From positions 1 through 41,137 of the forward strand of contig QGUR01000004.1 in assembly GCA_003242205.1 (NCBI GenBank): a stretch of 41,137 bases of DNA, in the 5' to 3' direction. The position numbers were made by a program, and so were the translations under genes. Positions 7,581 to 15,941 of this stretch are shown here, piece by piece (within the stretch, counting starts at the first letter, position 1; every line of letters starts with the position of its first letter). Source of the stretch: Chloroflexota bacterium. Its GTDB lineage: Bacteria; Chloroflexota; Anaerolineae; Aggregatilineales; Phototrophicaceae. The notes under the pieces were generated by a model, which saw only the letters and a list, made by a program, of their open reading frames with translations, was not told the DNA's origin and made no database searches.

Positions 7581-9182
7581 GTGGTTCGCTTGCTGACAGT
7601 ATTGCTGGTTGTGCTGTGGCTGTCCGCGCCCGCTGGCGTGCGCGCTCAGGGAAAGATCTTTAACGGTTATCTCGACGAAAACACGCCCTCGATGGAATAT
7701 CCATTCTATCTCAGCGCGGGCGACAGCGTGTTACTGTTGACGACGGCCACAGACGGCGATCTCGACACCGTGCTATCGCTGGTCGATCCGTCGGGCAAAC
7801 TGGTCGCGGAAAACGACGACCGCCGGGCAGACACGCTCGATTCGGCGCTGGGTTACACGGCAACTGAAAGCGGGCGCTATACCGCCGTCGTTTCCCGCTA
7901 TCCCTATTCCAACACCAGCGGCCACTTCACGCTTGAGATCACGATCGGAGACCTGAGCATCCTCGAAATGCTGGAAGACTTCACGCGCATCTCGCTCAGC
8001 GGGCCGGTACGCATCCGTGACACCGAGCACTTCCGCATCCATTACACGCTTGAAGGGCGGGACGCCACCACTGAGGCATTCGTCAATGCGCTGGCGCTGT
8101 CGGCGGAAGAAATCTGGCGTATCCAGATCGACCGCATGGGCTGGCAGCCACCGCCGTCCGACGGTAGCCGGGGCGGCGACGGGCGCTATGACATTTATCT
8201 GGCCGACCTGTATGGCAGCGGCGAAAGCGCGCTGGGATATACCTCTCCGGAAACCCTGATCGGCGACAACCCGGAGACGCCCAACGTTTTTGAAAAAGCC
8301 GCAACCAGCTTCATCGTGCTGGAAAATGACTTCGATGTGCCGTCCAGCGAAACCGCGACCTATATCAGCCTGATGCGTACGACGATGTCGCACGAATTCA
8401 ACCACGCGATCCAGTTCGGCTACGATGTGGACGACCTCCGCTGGTACTACGAGGCGACCGCGACGTGGATGGAAACCGCCGCGCTCGTCAAGGACGAAGA
8501 CGCCACCACCTACGTCGAATCCGTGTTCACTTTCCCCGAAATCTGCTTTGGAACGCAGGCCAACGACGGCGACGGGCTGATCGTCTACGGCGAATGGCTG
8601 TTCATTCAGGCGCTGGTCGACCAGTATGGCGACGATGTCGTGATCAGGTTGTGGGAAAATATCGCCGCCTACGACGGGTTCGACGCGCTCGAACAGACAC
8701 TGGCGAAATATGGCGACACGATCGAAAACATCATGGCGAGCTATCACATCCAGAACCTTGTTCGCCGCTATGACCTCGCGCCGCTGTTTGGGGAAACTGT
8801 CTGGCGCGAGAACACCATCGACGATGTTGGCCGCTGGACATACACCGGGCGCGGCGTTCAGGAACTGGCCGCGAATTATTACGACGTTTCGCTTGCGCCG
8901 GGCCGCTATTACGCCGGGCTGACGAACGATAACGGGCTGCTCGATCTGTGGGCGGTCGGCGTGCGCGGCACTGAGGCGGACGCATTTCAACTGGGACGCG
9001 GCGGCACGATCGACACGTCCGGCTATGACCACTTCTATCTGGTCGTCTTTAACCCGCACTACGATGACCCGTCACGCGGATGCAAGTATTACGACTACAG
9101 CATCGACATAGCCCACGCGAAGAGCGAGCCGGTCGCCGTCTATCGCACGTGGAACGCCGCGCACTTCGAGCCGCTGCGTTAA
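7581..9182 (+). CDS. Secreted zinc metalloprotease-like protein with PPC domain
   Basis: A 533-residue exported protein. A signal peptide (VVRLLTVLLVVLWLSAPAG, probable cleavage after VRAQ) leads into a bacterial pre-peptidase (PPC-like) beta-domain at about 30-125, recognisable by LDTVLSLVDPSGKLVAENDD and ESGRYTAVV. The catalytic domain carries HEFNHAIQF with H271, E272 and H275, the HExxH zinc motif. E291 in YYEATATWME is a candidate third ligand. The GTG at 7581 sits six bases after AAGGAG, which decides the start; the open frame extends 62 codons further upstream without a plausible signal. A strong terminator follows at 9201. Confidence 0.82.
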   Translation: MVRLLTVLLVVLWLSAPAGVRAQGKIFNGYLDENTPSMEYPFYLSAGDSVLLLTTATDGDLDTVLSLVDPSGKLVAENDDRRADTLDSALGYTATESGRYTAVVSRYPYSNTSGHFTLEITIGDLSILEMLEDFTRISLSGPVRIRDTEHFRIHYTLEGRDATTEAFVNALALSAEEIWRIQIDRMGWQPPPSDGSRGGDGRYDIYLADLYGSGESALGYTSPETLIGDNPETPNVFEKAATSFIVLENDFDVPSSETATYISLMRTTMSHEFNHAIQFGYDVDDLRWYYEATATWMETAALVKDEDATTYVESVFTFPEICFGTQANDGDGLIVYGEWLFIQALVDQYGDDVVIRLWENIAAYDGFDALEQTLAKYGDTIENIMASYHIQNLVRRYDLAPLFGETVWRENTIDDVGRWTYTGRGVQELAANYYDVSLAPGRYYAGLTNDNGLLDLWAVGVRGTEADAFQLGRGGTIDTSGYDHFYLVVFNPHYDDPSRGCKYYDYSIDIAHAKSEPVAVYRTWNAAHFEPLR

Positions 9183-9200
9183 ATCCCGGTTCTTTAAATC

Positions 9201-9255
9201 AAAAGTCCCTCTCCGCGCGCTTGCATGGCGCTTCGCAGCGCGAGAGGGACTTTTT
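9201..9255. terminator. Bidirectional intrinsic terminator
   Basis: AAAAGTCCCTCTC pairs with GAGAGGGACTTTTT, with further GC pairing toward the loop. There is an A-run on one side and a T-run on the other, so it can end both the protease transcript (plus) and the TsuA/YeeE operon (minus), whose stop lies at 9266. Confidence 0.9.
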
Positions 9256-9265
9256 GCGCTCCGGT

Positions 9266-10498
9266 TCAGGCGTTGAGGCGCAGCCGGATGCCAAGCCAGA
9301 CGCCCGCGAAGACGGCAAAGCCGAAAATCCACCCGGAAACGGCAAACGCGGAGATGCCGGAAAGCAGCGTGCCGACCGTGCAGCCCAGTGCCAGCATGGA
9401 TCCCCAGCCCATCAGGATGCCGCCGAGCAGGGCGGTAATGCTGTTACGCACCGTCAGCGTCGAAAGCTCGAAACGCCCCGCCAGCACCGCGACCGCCAGC
9501 GAACCGAGCACCAGCCCGCTGATCAGCCAGCCGTTTTCGGTGATCGTCTCGACCACCACGGCGGCGCAGCCTGCGAACGTATCCAGTCCGTTCAGCCGCC
9601 CCGCCAGCAGGCCGTTGTTTTCGAGTACCGTGCGCGTCAGGCTGCTCAACTGCGAGGTCACGCCCAGCGGCTGGACGCGGAAATAGGCAAAGACCCCGAT
9701 CAGGCCAACCAGCCCGCCCGTCACCAGCGGATTCCAGCGCTTCCTGAACGTCGCCTCATACAGCCGCGCCAGCGTCAGACGCCCGCCTTCGCCCGCAGCC
9801 AGCGGCGGCACGAAGCGCAGCAACAGCACGGCCAGCAGCCCCAGCAGCAGCAGGTGAATGACCAATGCGCCGCCATAACCAAAGGTCGCCGGAAGCCATG
9901 CAACCGGCGCGCGTGAAATCGCCGCCAGATAGACGGTCTGCCACGTGTAAAAGCCCGCGGCAAAGCCGATCAGCGAACCTAAAAGCGCAATCGGCGCGCG
10001 CAGATAGCCTTCACCCAGACGATATAGATGCCCGCTGATGCACGCCCCGGACAGCGCCATGCCCAGCCCAAAAGCCGCGCCGGCGACCACCAGCACCCAG
10101 CTTACCGGGCCAATGTGCGCGTCCGGTGGCAGGCGGCCGCTGCCTGCATTCGGCAGAAACGCGCCAAAAACAATCGCGTAGCCGATGCCGCCGACAGCCA
10201 GCGCTGTCAGCACCGCATAGAGTGGCCCGCTGTTCCGAAATTCGATGAAGTCTCGAAAAATGCAGAAAAAGCAGAACCGCCCGCGCTCGAATACGATGCC
10301 GAGCGCGACGCCGGTCAGCAGCGAAAATGACGCGCGCGCGCCTTGACCGGGCGTGTCATGAAGCGCATAGGCCCCGACGATCAGGGCCAGAAAAATCGCA
10401 ACTGCAATGCCAGCGCGCAGCAGATCCGCGCGCGACAGATGGAAGGCGTTGGGGGCAGCGCCGGAGATGGCGCTCCCCCCCGCGACCGAATTCGACAT
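9266..10498 (-). CDS. TsuA/YeeE/YedE-family sulfur-compound transporter
   Basis: A 410-residue polytopic membrane protein (about ten helices) of the YeeE/YedE family. The family includes the thiosulfate importer TsuA. Family motifs with conserved cysteines are visible: GRFCFFCIFRDF near residue 65, SGACISGHLYRLGEGYL near 140, and LGCTVGTLLSGIS near 380. In TsuA such cysteines lie along the substrate path. The ATG starts three bases after the rhodanese stop codon, so the two are co-transcribed and probably translationally coupled. Together they point to uptake of thiosulfate or a related sulfane sulfur donor and its handling by the exported rhodanese. The substrate is inferred from family and neighbour. 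Confidence 0.88.
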   Translation of the reverse strand: MSNSVAGGSAISGAAPNAFHLSRADLLRAGIAVAIFLALIVGAYALHDTPGQGARASFSLLTGVALGIVFERGRFCFFCIFRDFIEFRNSGPLYAVLTALAVGGIGYAIVFGAFLPNAGSGRLPPDAHIGPVSWVLVVAGAAFGLGMALSGACISGHLYRLGEGYLRAPIALLGSLIGFAAGFYTWQTVYLAAISRAPVAWLPATFGYGGALVIHLLLLGLLAVLLLRFVPPLAAGEGGRLTLARLYEATFRKRWNPLVTGGLVGLIGVFAYFRVQPLGVTSQLSSLTRTVLENNGLLAGRLNGLDTFAGCAAVVVETITENGWLISGLVLGSLAVAVLAGRFELSTLTVRNSITALLGGILMGWGSMLALGCTVGTLLSGISAFAVSGWIFGFAVFAGVWLGIRLRLNA

Positions 10499-10501
10499 AG
10501 A

Positions 10502-11443
10502 TTACTGCCCGCCCCAGACCGTACCAGCGGGATTCACAATCGGCACGCCGACCGTGTTACCCCATTCCGTCCACGAACCGTCGTACAGGGCGACATCGTA
10601 ACCCAGCAGCTGGCTGAGCACGAACCACGTCAGCGCGGCGCGCTCGCCAATGCGGCAGTAGGTGACCAGCGGCGTGCTACCATCGATGCCGAGGTCCGCG
10701 TACAGAGCGCGCAGTTCATCAACCGACTTGAACGTGCCGTCTTCCTTGACGTTCTGGCCCCAGGGTACGTTCAGCGCCCCCGGAATATGCCCGGCGCGCA
10801 CCGAGAGTTCCGGCACGCCTTCAGGGGCGAAAATTTCGCCGTTGTATTCGGCAGCGGAACGAATGTCGATCAGCGTGCCGGGGGTTTCCCCTTCCACGAT
10901 GCTCAGCACTTCATCACGGCGGGCGCGCAGGGCTTCGTTGGCCTCGCTGACCGTCAGATTGCCTTCTGGATACGTTTCAACGGAGGTCGACAGCGGGCGG
11001 CCATCCGCCTCCCACTTGACGCGACCGCCGTCCAGCAGGCGCACGTCGTCAAACCCGTACAGCTTGAAGATCCACGCGCCCCAGGCGGCGAACCAGTTGT
11101 TGTTGTCGCCGTAGAGGATCACGGTCGTGTCGTCGTTGATGCCGGCAGCGCGCGCCAGTTCCTGGAAGCGCTCGGCGGAAACGATATCGCGAGTGACGGT
11201 GTCAACGAAATCGGTGTGCCAGACGAAATTGACCGCGCCCGGAATATGACCGCGCTCGTAGACGCCGGGAACGACGCTCACTTCGATCACGCGGATATCC
11301 GGATTATCGAGATTTTCTTCAAGCCAATCGGCCGTGACCAGCGCTTCGGGCAACTCCTGAGCGGCGGCGACGCCTGCGAAGGCCATCGTCGCGATCAGCG
11401 AGAGAATCAGCAAAACGGCAAACAAAGGTCTTTGCAACTGCAT
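10502..11443 (-). CDS. Exported two-domain rhodanese (thiosulfate sulfurtransferase)
   Basis: A 313-residue protein. It has a signal peptide (RPLFAVLLILSLIATMAFA, then GVAAAQE). An N-terminal rhodanese domain lies at about 40-170 and a C-terminal one at about 185-305. Only the second has the active-site loop: Cys263 in VTYCRIGERAAL, the CRxGxR type found in thiosulfate sulfurtransferases. The equivalent loop of the first domain (ILYGDNNNWF) has no Cys, as is normal for two-domain rhodaneses. The start follows GAGGAG at good spacing. It is first gene of the operon with the TsuA-like transporter and is preceded by a structured leader (11583-11781) and a consensus promoter. Confidence 0.92.
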   Translation of the reverse strand: MQLQRPLFAVLLILSLIATMAFAGVAAAQELPEALVTADWLEENLDNPDIRVIEVSVVPGVYERGHIPGAVNFVWHTDFVDTVTRDIVSAERFQELARAAGINDDTTVILYGDNNNWFAAWGAWIFKLYGFDDVRLLDGGRVKWEADGRPLSTSVETYPEGNLTVSEANEALRARRDEVLSIVEGETPGTLIDIRSAAEYNGEIFAPEGVPELSVRAGHIPGALNVPWGQNVKEDGTFKSVDELRALYADLGIDGSTPLVTYCRIGERAALTWFVLSQLLGYDVALYDGSWTEWGNTVGVPIVNPAGTVWGGQ

Positions 11444-11582
11444 GAGAGAGTCTCCTCTGTTGTTTCAGCAAGATGTTTCGTAGCGATGCAAAGTGGTTCA
11501 ACGAAAACAGGTGCTATCGATTCAACAAAGGCGACAACAACATATGTGCATCCGGCCCTCCTCCCCGGCGTCACAAACGGGT

Positions 11583-11611
11583 AAAAAAACACCCCGGCAA
11601 CCTGACCGGGG
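11583..11611 (-). terminator. Second intrinsic terminator in the rhodanese leader
   Basis: Read on the minus strand, CCCCGG and CCGGGG pair around an eight-base loop and are followed by TG and seven T. It lies between terminator one (11634-11656) and the rhodanese start at 11443, so rhodanese mRNA starting at the promoter at 11789-11817 must pass both. Confidence 0.8.
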
Positions 11612-11633
11612 CATTTTGAGAAGCCAATGGCAC

Positions 11634-11781
11634 AAAAAACCCCGGCAGAGCCGGGGTGCGTTAGCAAGACAGGTGGAAACCTAGCAGCATGCACCCCGGC
11701 GGTAATGAGCCATACACATACAACAATGGGGGCAAGCGAAGTGCTGCAATAGGTTTCTCCAAGTCAGTGCGTTATAAATCT
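11634..11781 (-). ncRNA. Structured attenuator-type leader RNA of the rhodanese-TsuA operon (class not recognised)
   Basis: Minus-strand RNA starting just after the promoter. A long-range stem pairs GGAGAAACCTA-TT-GCAGCA (11742-11760) with TGCTGCTAGGTTTCC (11675-11689), with small bulges. Inside it GCCCCC (11728-11733) can pair with GGGG of segment A, GCCGGGGTGC (11691-11700). Segment A is also perfectly complementary over ten bases to B, GCACCCCGGC (11650-11659). B's CCCCGGC in turn pairs with GCCGGGG (11640-11646) around a TCT loop, followed by six T: an intrinsic terminator. A-B and the terminator are mutually exclusive, the architecture of a riboswitch or protein-controlled attenuator. 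It does not match SAM, TPP, cobalamin, T-box or other leaders I can recall. Confidence 0.6.
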
Positions 11782-11788
11782 GGCGCAC

Positions 11789-11817
11789 ATATTAAGACAA
11801 ATGAATTTTCATGTCAA
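11789..11817 (-). promoter_or_regulatory. Sigma-70-type promoter of the rhodanese operon
   Basis: On the minus strand a perfect TTGACA (11812-11817) is separated by 17 bases from TAATAT (11789-11794). Transcription would start near 11781, just ahead of the structured leader. It lies just downstream of the sixA stop at 11870. Confidence 0.7.
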
Positions 11818-11869
11818 GTAATTCGTATCGAATTAGACCGATTTTTGCGTCACGGGCGCAGTCGCCGGC

Positions 11870-12346
11870 TTACTCAAGCGCGTCCAGCAGTTTGGGCGGC
11901 AGCAGCCAGACCAGCCTGCCGTGCAGCGGATCGCGCAGAACGACATCAACACGCGCCAGCCCGCCTTTTTTCATCACAACGTCGCCGCCGCCGATCAACT
12001 CGCCGATCACCGTGGGAAAGTCTGGGTTGTGGCCGACGAACATCAAATCCTCGTCGTCGCCCACAGCGTCAACCAGTCGTTGCAGCGCGTTGATGCGGAA
12101 GCCCGGCTCGATCTCCTCGCGCACCTCGACCTTGAGGCCAAGTGCTTTACCGAGAATCTCGGCCGTCTGCCGGGCGCGGACGAGCGGGCTGCTGTACAGA
12201 TGCGCCGGACGCACCTTACGCGCTGCCAGCGCTGCGGCGGCGCGGCGCGTGCGTTGCTCGCCTCGCGGCGTCAGCGGGCGCTGAAAGTCGGTCATCTCGC
12301 CGGTAGCCGGTTCGGCTTCGCCATGCCGGAAGAAATAGAGTCGCAT
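11870..12346 (-). CDS. sixA: SixA-like histidine phosphatase
   Basis: A 158-residue histidine phosphatase-superfamily protein. The catalytic RHG motif is at the N-terminus (MRLYFFRHGEAEP, phospho-accepting His). YSSPLVRARQTAEIL carries the second Arg and FVGHNPDF the second His. The short length and the Pro-Leu-x-x-x-G region (RPLTPRGEQRT) match SixA, which dephosphorylates phosphohistidine in signalling or PTS proteins. The real substrate is not shown by the sequence. GAGGAG precedes the ATG. It is the last gene of the mscS-galE-sixA operon, 26 bases after galE. Confidence 0.88.
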   Translation of the reverse strand: MRLYFFRHGEAEPATGEMTDFQRPLTPRGEQRTRRAAAALAARKVRPAHLYSSPLVRARQTAEILGKALGLKVEVREEIEPGFRINALQRLVDAVGDDEDLMFVGHNPDFPTVIGELIGGGDVVMKKGGLARVDVVLRDPLHGRLVWLLPPKLLDALE

Positions 12347-12372
12347 ACCACGCGCTCCTCATGCGCCAAATG

Positions 12373-13362
12373 TCAGCGCGTATCGTAGCCCTGCGGGTGG
12401 CTGGAGTGCCAGCGCCAGGCTGTTTCGATGATCGTCCGCAGGTCGTTATACTGCGGTTCCCAACCCAACTCGCGTTTGATCCTGCTGTTATCCGCCACCA
12501 GAACCGCTGCATCGCCCGCGCGACGCGGGCCATATGTCACCGGAATCGGATGCCCGGTCACGGCGCGCGCCGTCTCGATCACCTCCATGACGGAATAGCC
12601 GGAACCGTTGCCGAGGTTATAGACGCGGCTTGCGCCACGGCCCAACGCCTCCAGCGCCAGAATATGCGCCAGCGCCAGATCCACGACGTGGATATAGTCG
12701 CGGATACAGGTTCCATCGGGCGTATCGTAGTCATTGCCATAGATGGTAATGCTTTCGCGCTGGCCGAGCGCGACCTGCAGCACCAGCGGAATAAGATGCG
12801 TTTCGGGCCGGTGATCCTCGCCGATTCTGCCGCTGGGATGCGCGCCGCTGGCGTTGAAATAGCGCAGCGCGCAGTACTGCATGCCGTAAATGCGCTCCAT
12901 CCAGTACAATTCACGCTCGGCAATGGCTTTGGTCTCGCCGTAAACGCTGCCCGGAATGACCGCCTCGTCCTCGCTGATCGGCACGCGCCGGGGCCGGTCG
13001 TACAGGTTCGCGGTAGACGAAAAAATGAACTGGCCCACGCCATGCCGCGTCGCCGCCTCCAGCAGATTGGTCATCGACTGGACGTTGTCGCGCAGGTACT
13101 TGAACGGCGCTGTCATGCTTTCGCCGACCTGAATGTGCGAGGCAAAATGCAGAATGCCATCGAATGACCGCCCGGCGAACGTGCTTTCGAGCCGTTCAGG
13201 GTCCATCAGGTCGCCTTCGATGAATTCCGCCTCCGGATGCACGGCCTGACGATGGCCCGCGCACAGATTGTCGTAGACGACGACGCGATAGCCGCGCTCG
13301 ATCAGCAGATCGACAACGTGGCTGCCGATGTATCCGGCCCCGCCGGTAACTAGGACGTTCAT
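12373..13362 (-). CDS. galE: UDP-glucose 4-epimerase
   Basis: A 329-residue extended short-chain dehydrogenase. The NAD-binding TGGAGYIGSHVVDLL is at the N-terminus and FSSTANLYD supplies the catalytic Ser region. The YxxxK pair is in SVYGETKAIAE. RYFNASGAHPSGRIGEDH, YDTPDGTCIRDYIHV and YNLGNGSGYSV are GalE hallmarks. It interconverts UDP-glucose and UDP-galactose for surface glycans. The start lies nine bases after the mscS stop, with AGGAG inside the end of mscS. Relation to the glycan genes at 5394-6850 is plausible but not proven. Confidence 0.93.
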   Translation of the reverse strand: MNVLVTGGAGYIGSHVVDLLIERGYRVVVYDNLCAGHRQAVHPEAEFIEGDLMDPERLESTFAGRSFDGILHFASHIQVGESMTAPFKYLRDNVQSMTNLLEAATRHGVGQFIFSSTANLYDRPRRVPISEDEAVIPGSVYGETKAIAERELYWMERIYGMQYCALRYFNASGAHPSGRIGEDHRPETHLIPLVLQVALGQRESITIYGNDYDTPDGTCIRDYIHVVDLALAHILALEALGRGASRVYNLGNGSGYSVMEVIETARAVTGHPIPVTYGPRRAGDAAVLVADNSRIKRELGWEPQYNDLRTIIETAWRWHSSHPQGYDTR

Positions 13363-13371
13363 CCCGAATGA

Positions 13372-14538
13372 TTACTCCTGATCGTGGTCGCCCGGCCCAA
13401 AGCCGGATGCGCCTGCCACCGGCCCGCCGGAAGATAGCGGCTGAATGCCCGCCGGCAGCTTCTCGATATAGACCGACCGGCTGGGATAGGCGATGCTCAG
13501 CCCGATCTCGTCGATAATACGCATGACAGCCAGATTGATACGCTCGCGTTCCTGCGTAAATTCAAGCCAGTTGGGCAGGTTGACATAGGCGCGAACGAGT
13601 ATGTGAAGCGAATTTTCCCCGAAATCGATGAATTGGACAACGACCGAACTGGTATCCACCGCATCGCGGTCATAGAGCATCGCGCGGATGCGCTCCAGCA
13701 GCAGCTCGATCTGATCGGGCGTCGCGCCGTAATTGATTCTCAGCGTGAAATTAATCCAGCGCTTCGACAGCCGCGACCAGTTGAGGATCGGCGCGGCGGC
13801 CAGCCGGGCATTGGGAATGGTGACGACGGCCTGATCCAACTGCCGCACGGACGTGGAGCGCAGCCCGACGCGCTCGACGACGCCTTCCACATCCGGCGTC
13901 TTGATGAACTCGCCGACGACAAACGGGCGGTCGGTGACGATCATGCTGAAGCCAAAGAGGTTCGATATCGTTTCCTGAGCTGCCAGCGACACTGCCAGAC
14001 CGCCAAGCCCAAGTCCGGCGATCAGCCCCGTGACCTCATAGCCCCAGGCATGCAAAACGAAGATGAGGCCGATAGAGATCAGAATCAGGCGCAACCCGGT
14101 GCGTACGAACGGCAGCAGCGCGTCTTCCACGCGCACGCCCGTCAGGCTGTACAGACGTGCACGCGACTGCGTTAACACCGAGATCAGGCCATAGATCAAC
14201 AGGGCAAGCGCGATGATAACCAGCGACCGCGTGAACCTGAAAACGAACTGGAGAACCAGCGATTCGGGATTGAGAATGCGAATGCTGATGTCGAGCGCCA
14301 GCGCCAGTGTCAGTATCCGCACCGGACGCGCCAGAATATCGCGCACGGCTACCTCGACCGGCAGGCGGTTCATGACGCGCAGGCGCTGAAGCAGCTTGCG
14401 GCTGATACGGATGATCAGGTTCCGCAATAGCCAGATAAGGGCGAACGCGCCAATCGCGAGCGCGACGCGCACAAGATCGTTGCGGAGCACGATTGGCAGT
14501 TGGTCTATGAGGGATGAAAGCGCCGGCATACAGTGCAT
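13372..14538 (-). CDS. MscS-family mechanosensitive channel
   Basis: A 388-residue membrane protein. There are about four to five helices in the first half, then the pore-lining segment GLIAGLGLGGLAVSLAAQETISNLFGF, cited here only by its Gly/Ala ladder (residues about 165-190). The beta-domain follows (VGEFIKTPDVEGVVERVGLRST, near 205-227) and then the alpha/beta C-terminal domain. These are the MscS signatures: a channel opened by membrane tension during hypo-osmotic shock. A second ATG three codons in (14529) has a better-spaced purine stretch and may be the real start. It is first gene of the operon with galE and sixA. Confidence 0.9.
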   Translation of the reverse strand: MHCMPALSSLIDQLPIVLRNDLVRVALAIGAFALIWLLRNLIIRISRKLLQRLRVMNRLPVEVAVRDILARPVRILTLALALDISIRILNPESLVLQFVFRFTRSLVIIALALLIYGLISVLTQSRARLYSLTGVRVEDALLPFVRTGLRLILISIGLIFVLHAWGYEVTGLIAGLGLGGLAVSLAAQETISNLFGFSMIVTDRPFVVGEFIKTPDVEGVVERVGLRSTSVRQLDQAVVTIPNARLAAAPILNWSRLSKRWINFTLRINYGATPDQIELLLERIRAMLYDRDAVDTSSVVVQFIDFGENSLHILVRAYVNLPNWLEFTQERERINLAVMRIIDEIGLSIAYPSRSVYIEKLPAGIQPLSSGGPVAGASGFGPGDHDQE

Positions 14539-14720
14539 CTCGCCACGAACGGACCAGACGCCTTATGTTGCCAGAGGCGCGTTGAAACGGCAACCTGCCG
14601 GGAGCGCAGCCACAGGGATGACAATTATCGAAAACTTTTGTGAAGACTATCTGCTTTATCTTTACAGGCGCGATTGACTCCTGTAGAGTCCGGTTATCCG
14701 CTTAGTGAAAGTAGGGGGGC

Positions 14721-14924
14721 ATGTTTTTCGTCGAACACAGCGATTACAGCGAGTCTTCCGAGCCAATCATGAGCTGCCCGGTGTGCCAGAAGCTGTTTCT
14801 GGAAGAAAAACAGCTTTACCGGCATATCGTTCAGGCGCATCAGGATGGCGAGTATATGTCGTACACGTTCCAGGCCGATCTTTACGAGCGCTGGCAGGAA
14901 CGGATTCCCCGTCAAATACAATAA
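14721..14924 (+). CDS. C2H2 zinc-finger miniprotein
   Basis: A 67-residue protein with one classical C2H2 finger at residues about 19-40. The spacing is C-x2-C-x3-F-x5-L-x2-H-x4-H (CPVC, LF, LYRH, QAH), including the two hydrophobic core positions. Short acidic and Tyr/Phe/Trp-rich tails flank the finger. AGGGGGG stands just before the ATG. Such a perfect finger is uncommon in bacteria outside the Ros/MucR family, to which the rest of the protein shows no likeness. It may bind nucleic acid or protein. It is transcribed alone between mscS (divergent) and the SH3b gene. Confidence 0.8.
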   Translation: MFFVEHSDYSESSEPIMSCPVCQKLFLEEKQLYRHIVQAHQDGEYMSYTFQADLYERWQERIPRQIQ

Positions 14925-14980
14925 CCGCCCGGCCCCCGGCCTGATTTCCCCCGACGCCCCCTCTGGACACCACCCGGCTC

Positions 14981-14989
14981 TGCTATAAT
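14981..14989 (+). promoter_or_regulatory. Extended -10 promoter of the SH3b gene
   Basis: TGCTATAAT is a perfect -10 hexamer with the TGn extension. TGGACA lies upstream at a short spacing. Transcription would start about 14996, some 30 bases before the ATG at 15025. Confidence 0.7.
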
Positions 14990-15024
14990 AGGCGGCCTGA
15001 ACGCATCATTTCGCAGGATACAGC

Positions 15025-15930
15025 ATGCGCCATCTCCTGTTCTGGGTTATCGTTTCCCTGCTTGCCCTGCCGGTGGTTTCCGGCGAGGCGCAGGCGGAAC
15101 CGGCCATTACCGCCACGCTCTACCAGACGGTCAACGTACGCAGCGCGCCGGGAACGCGAACCGAGATCGTCGGTCAGGTTTCGGCGGGCGACACCGTGGA
15201 AGTGATCGGGCGCGCCGCCGGCCCCAGCCGCTGGTTGCAGGTCGTGCTGGCGGACGGCGTCACCGGCTGGATACCAAGCTATCTGCTGATCCTGAATGGT
15301 GATCCGGCCTCGCTTCCCGTCGTTGCCGGTAGCGGCGAAGACGACGAGAGCGCCGAAGTCATCATCACGGCCTATGGCACGGTGAACGTGCGAAGCGGCC
15401 CAAGCATTCTGGAGCAGATCGTCGCCCAGCTTGAAGCCGGCGACCGGGCGCAGGCGCTGGCGCGCAGCAACGAGCGCAACGACTGGCTGTATATCGAAAA
15501 CGATATGCTGGCGGGTTGGGTCGCTTATTTCACGGTTGATGTGCAGGGCAACCCGAACAGCCTGCCGTTGCGCGTGCCGGACGTCGCCAGCGATGAGCTG
15601 ATTCACCCGACGCGCCTGATCCGCACGCGCTTCAACACGCGCCTGCACATCGAGCCGGAGCTGTCCTCCCCGACCGTCGGCGTTGTTCCGTTCGATACCG
15701 AGGTAACGCCGCTGGCCCGTTCGGAGGACAATCTGTGGCTTTACGTGGCCAGCGAAACCCTCGTCGGCTGGGCGGCTGCCGATCTGTTTGCGATCAGCGA
15801 TGCTGAACTCGACGAGTTGCCACTCTATTCGCCGGATGTAGCGACCGAACTGGATTCGCTGGCGCAAACCATGCTCCATCCGAGCGAAGTCACGCCGGAA
15901 GCAACGTTCGAAGTAGTGCTGAGCGATTGA
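15025..15930 (+). CDS. Secreted protein with three SH3b domains
   Basis: A 301-residue protein. It has a signal peptide (MRHLLFWVIVSLLALPVVSG, then EAQAE). Two clear bacterial SH3 repeats follow at about 32-90 (QTVNVRSAPGTRTEIVGQV, GVTGWIPSYLL) and 112-172 (GTVNVRSGPSILEQIVAQLE, AGWVAYFTV). A diverged third lies at about 195-255 (RFNTRLHIEPELSSPTVGVV, VGWAAADLF). The NVRSGPS core is diagnostic. SH3b domains usually bind cell-wall or surface ligands; no catalytic domain is present. The stop overlaps a possible TTG start of the downstream methyltransferase gene, so they may be co-transcribed. Confidence 0.88.
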   Translation: MRHLLFWVIVSLLALPVVSGEAQAEPAITATLYQTVNVRSAPGTRTEIVGQVSAGDTVEVIGRAAGPSRWLQVVLADGVTGWIPSYLLILNGDPASLPVVAGSGEDDESAEVIITAYGTVNVRSGPSILEQIVAQLEAGDRAQALARSNERNDWLYIENDMLAGWVAYFTVDVQGNPNSLPLRVPDVASDELIHPTRLIRTRFNTRLHIEPELSSPTVGVVPFDTEVTPLARSEDNLWLYVASETLVGWAAADLFAISDAELDELPLYSPDVATELDSLAQTMLHPSEVTPEATFEVVLSD

Positions 15931-15941
15931 GCGGCCAACCG

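Noticed and set aside
11583..11700. Recurrent CCGGGG/CCCCGG units considered as a CRISPR-like or REP repeat
   Set aside because: The copies are arms of two terminators and an alternative pairing, lack uniform spacing and have no spacers.
11634..11781. The leader as a SAM, TPP, cobalamin, glycine or T-box element
   Set aside because: The conserved cores of those classes, as far as I can recall them, are not found; left unclassified.
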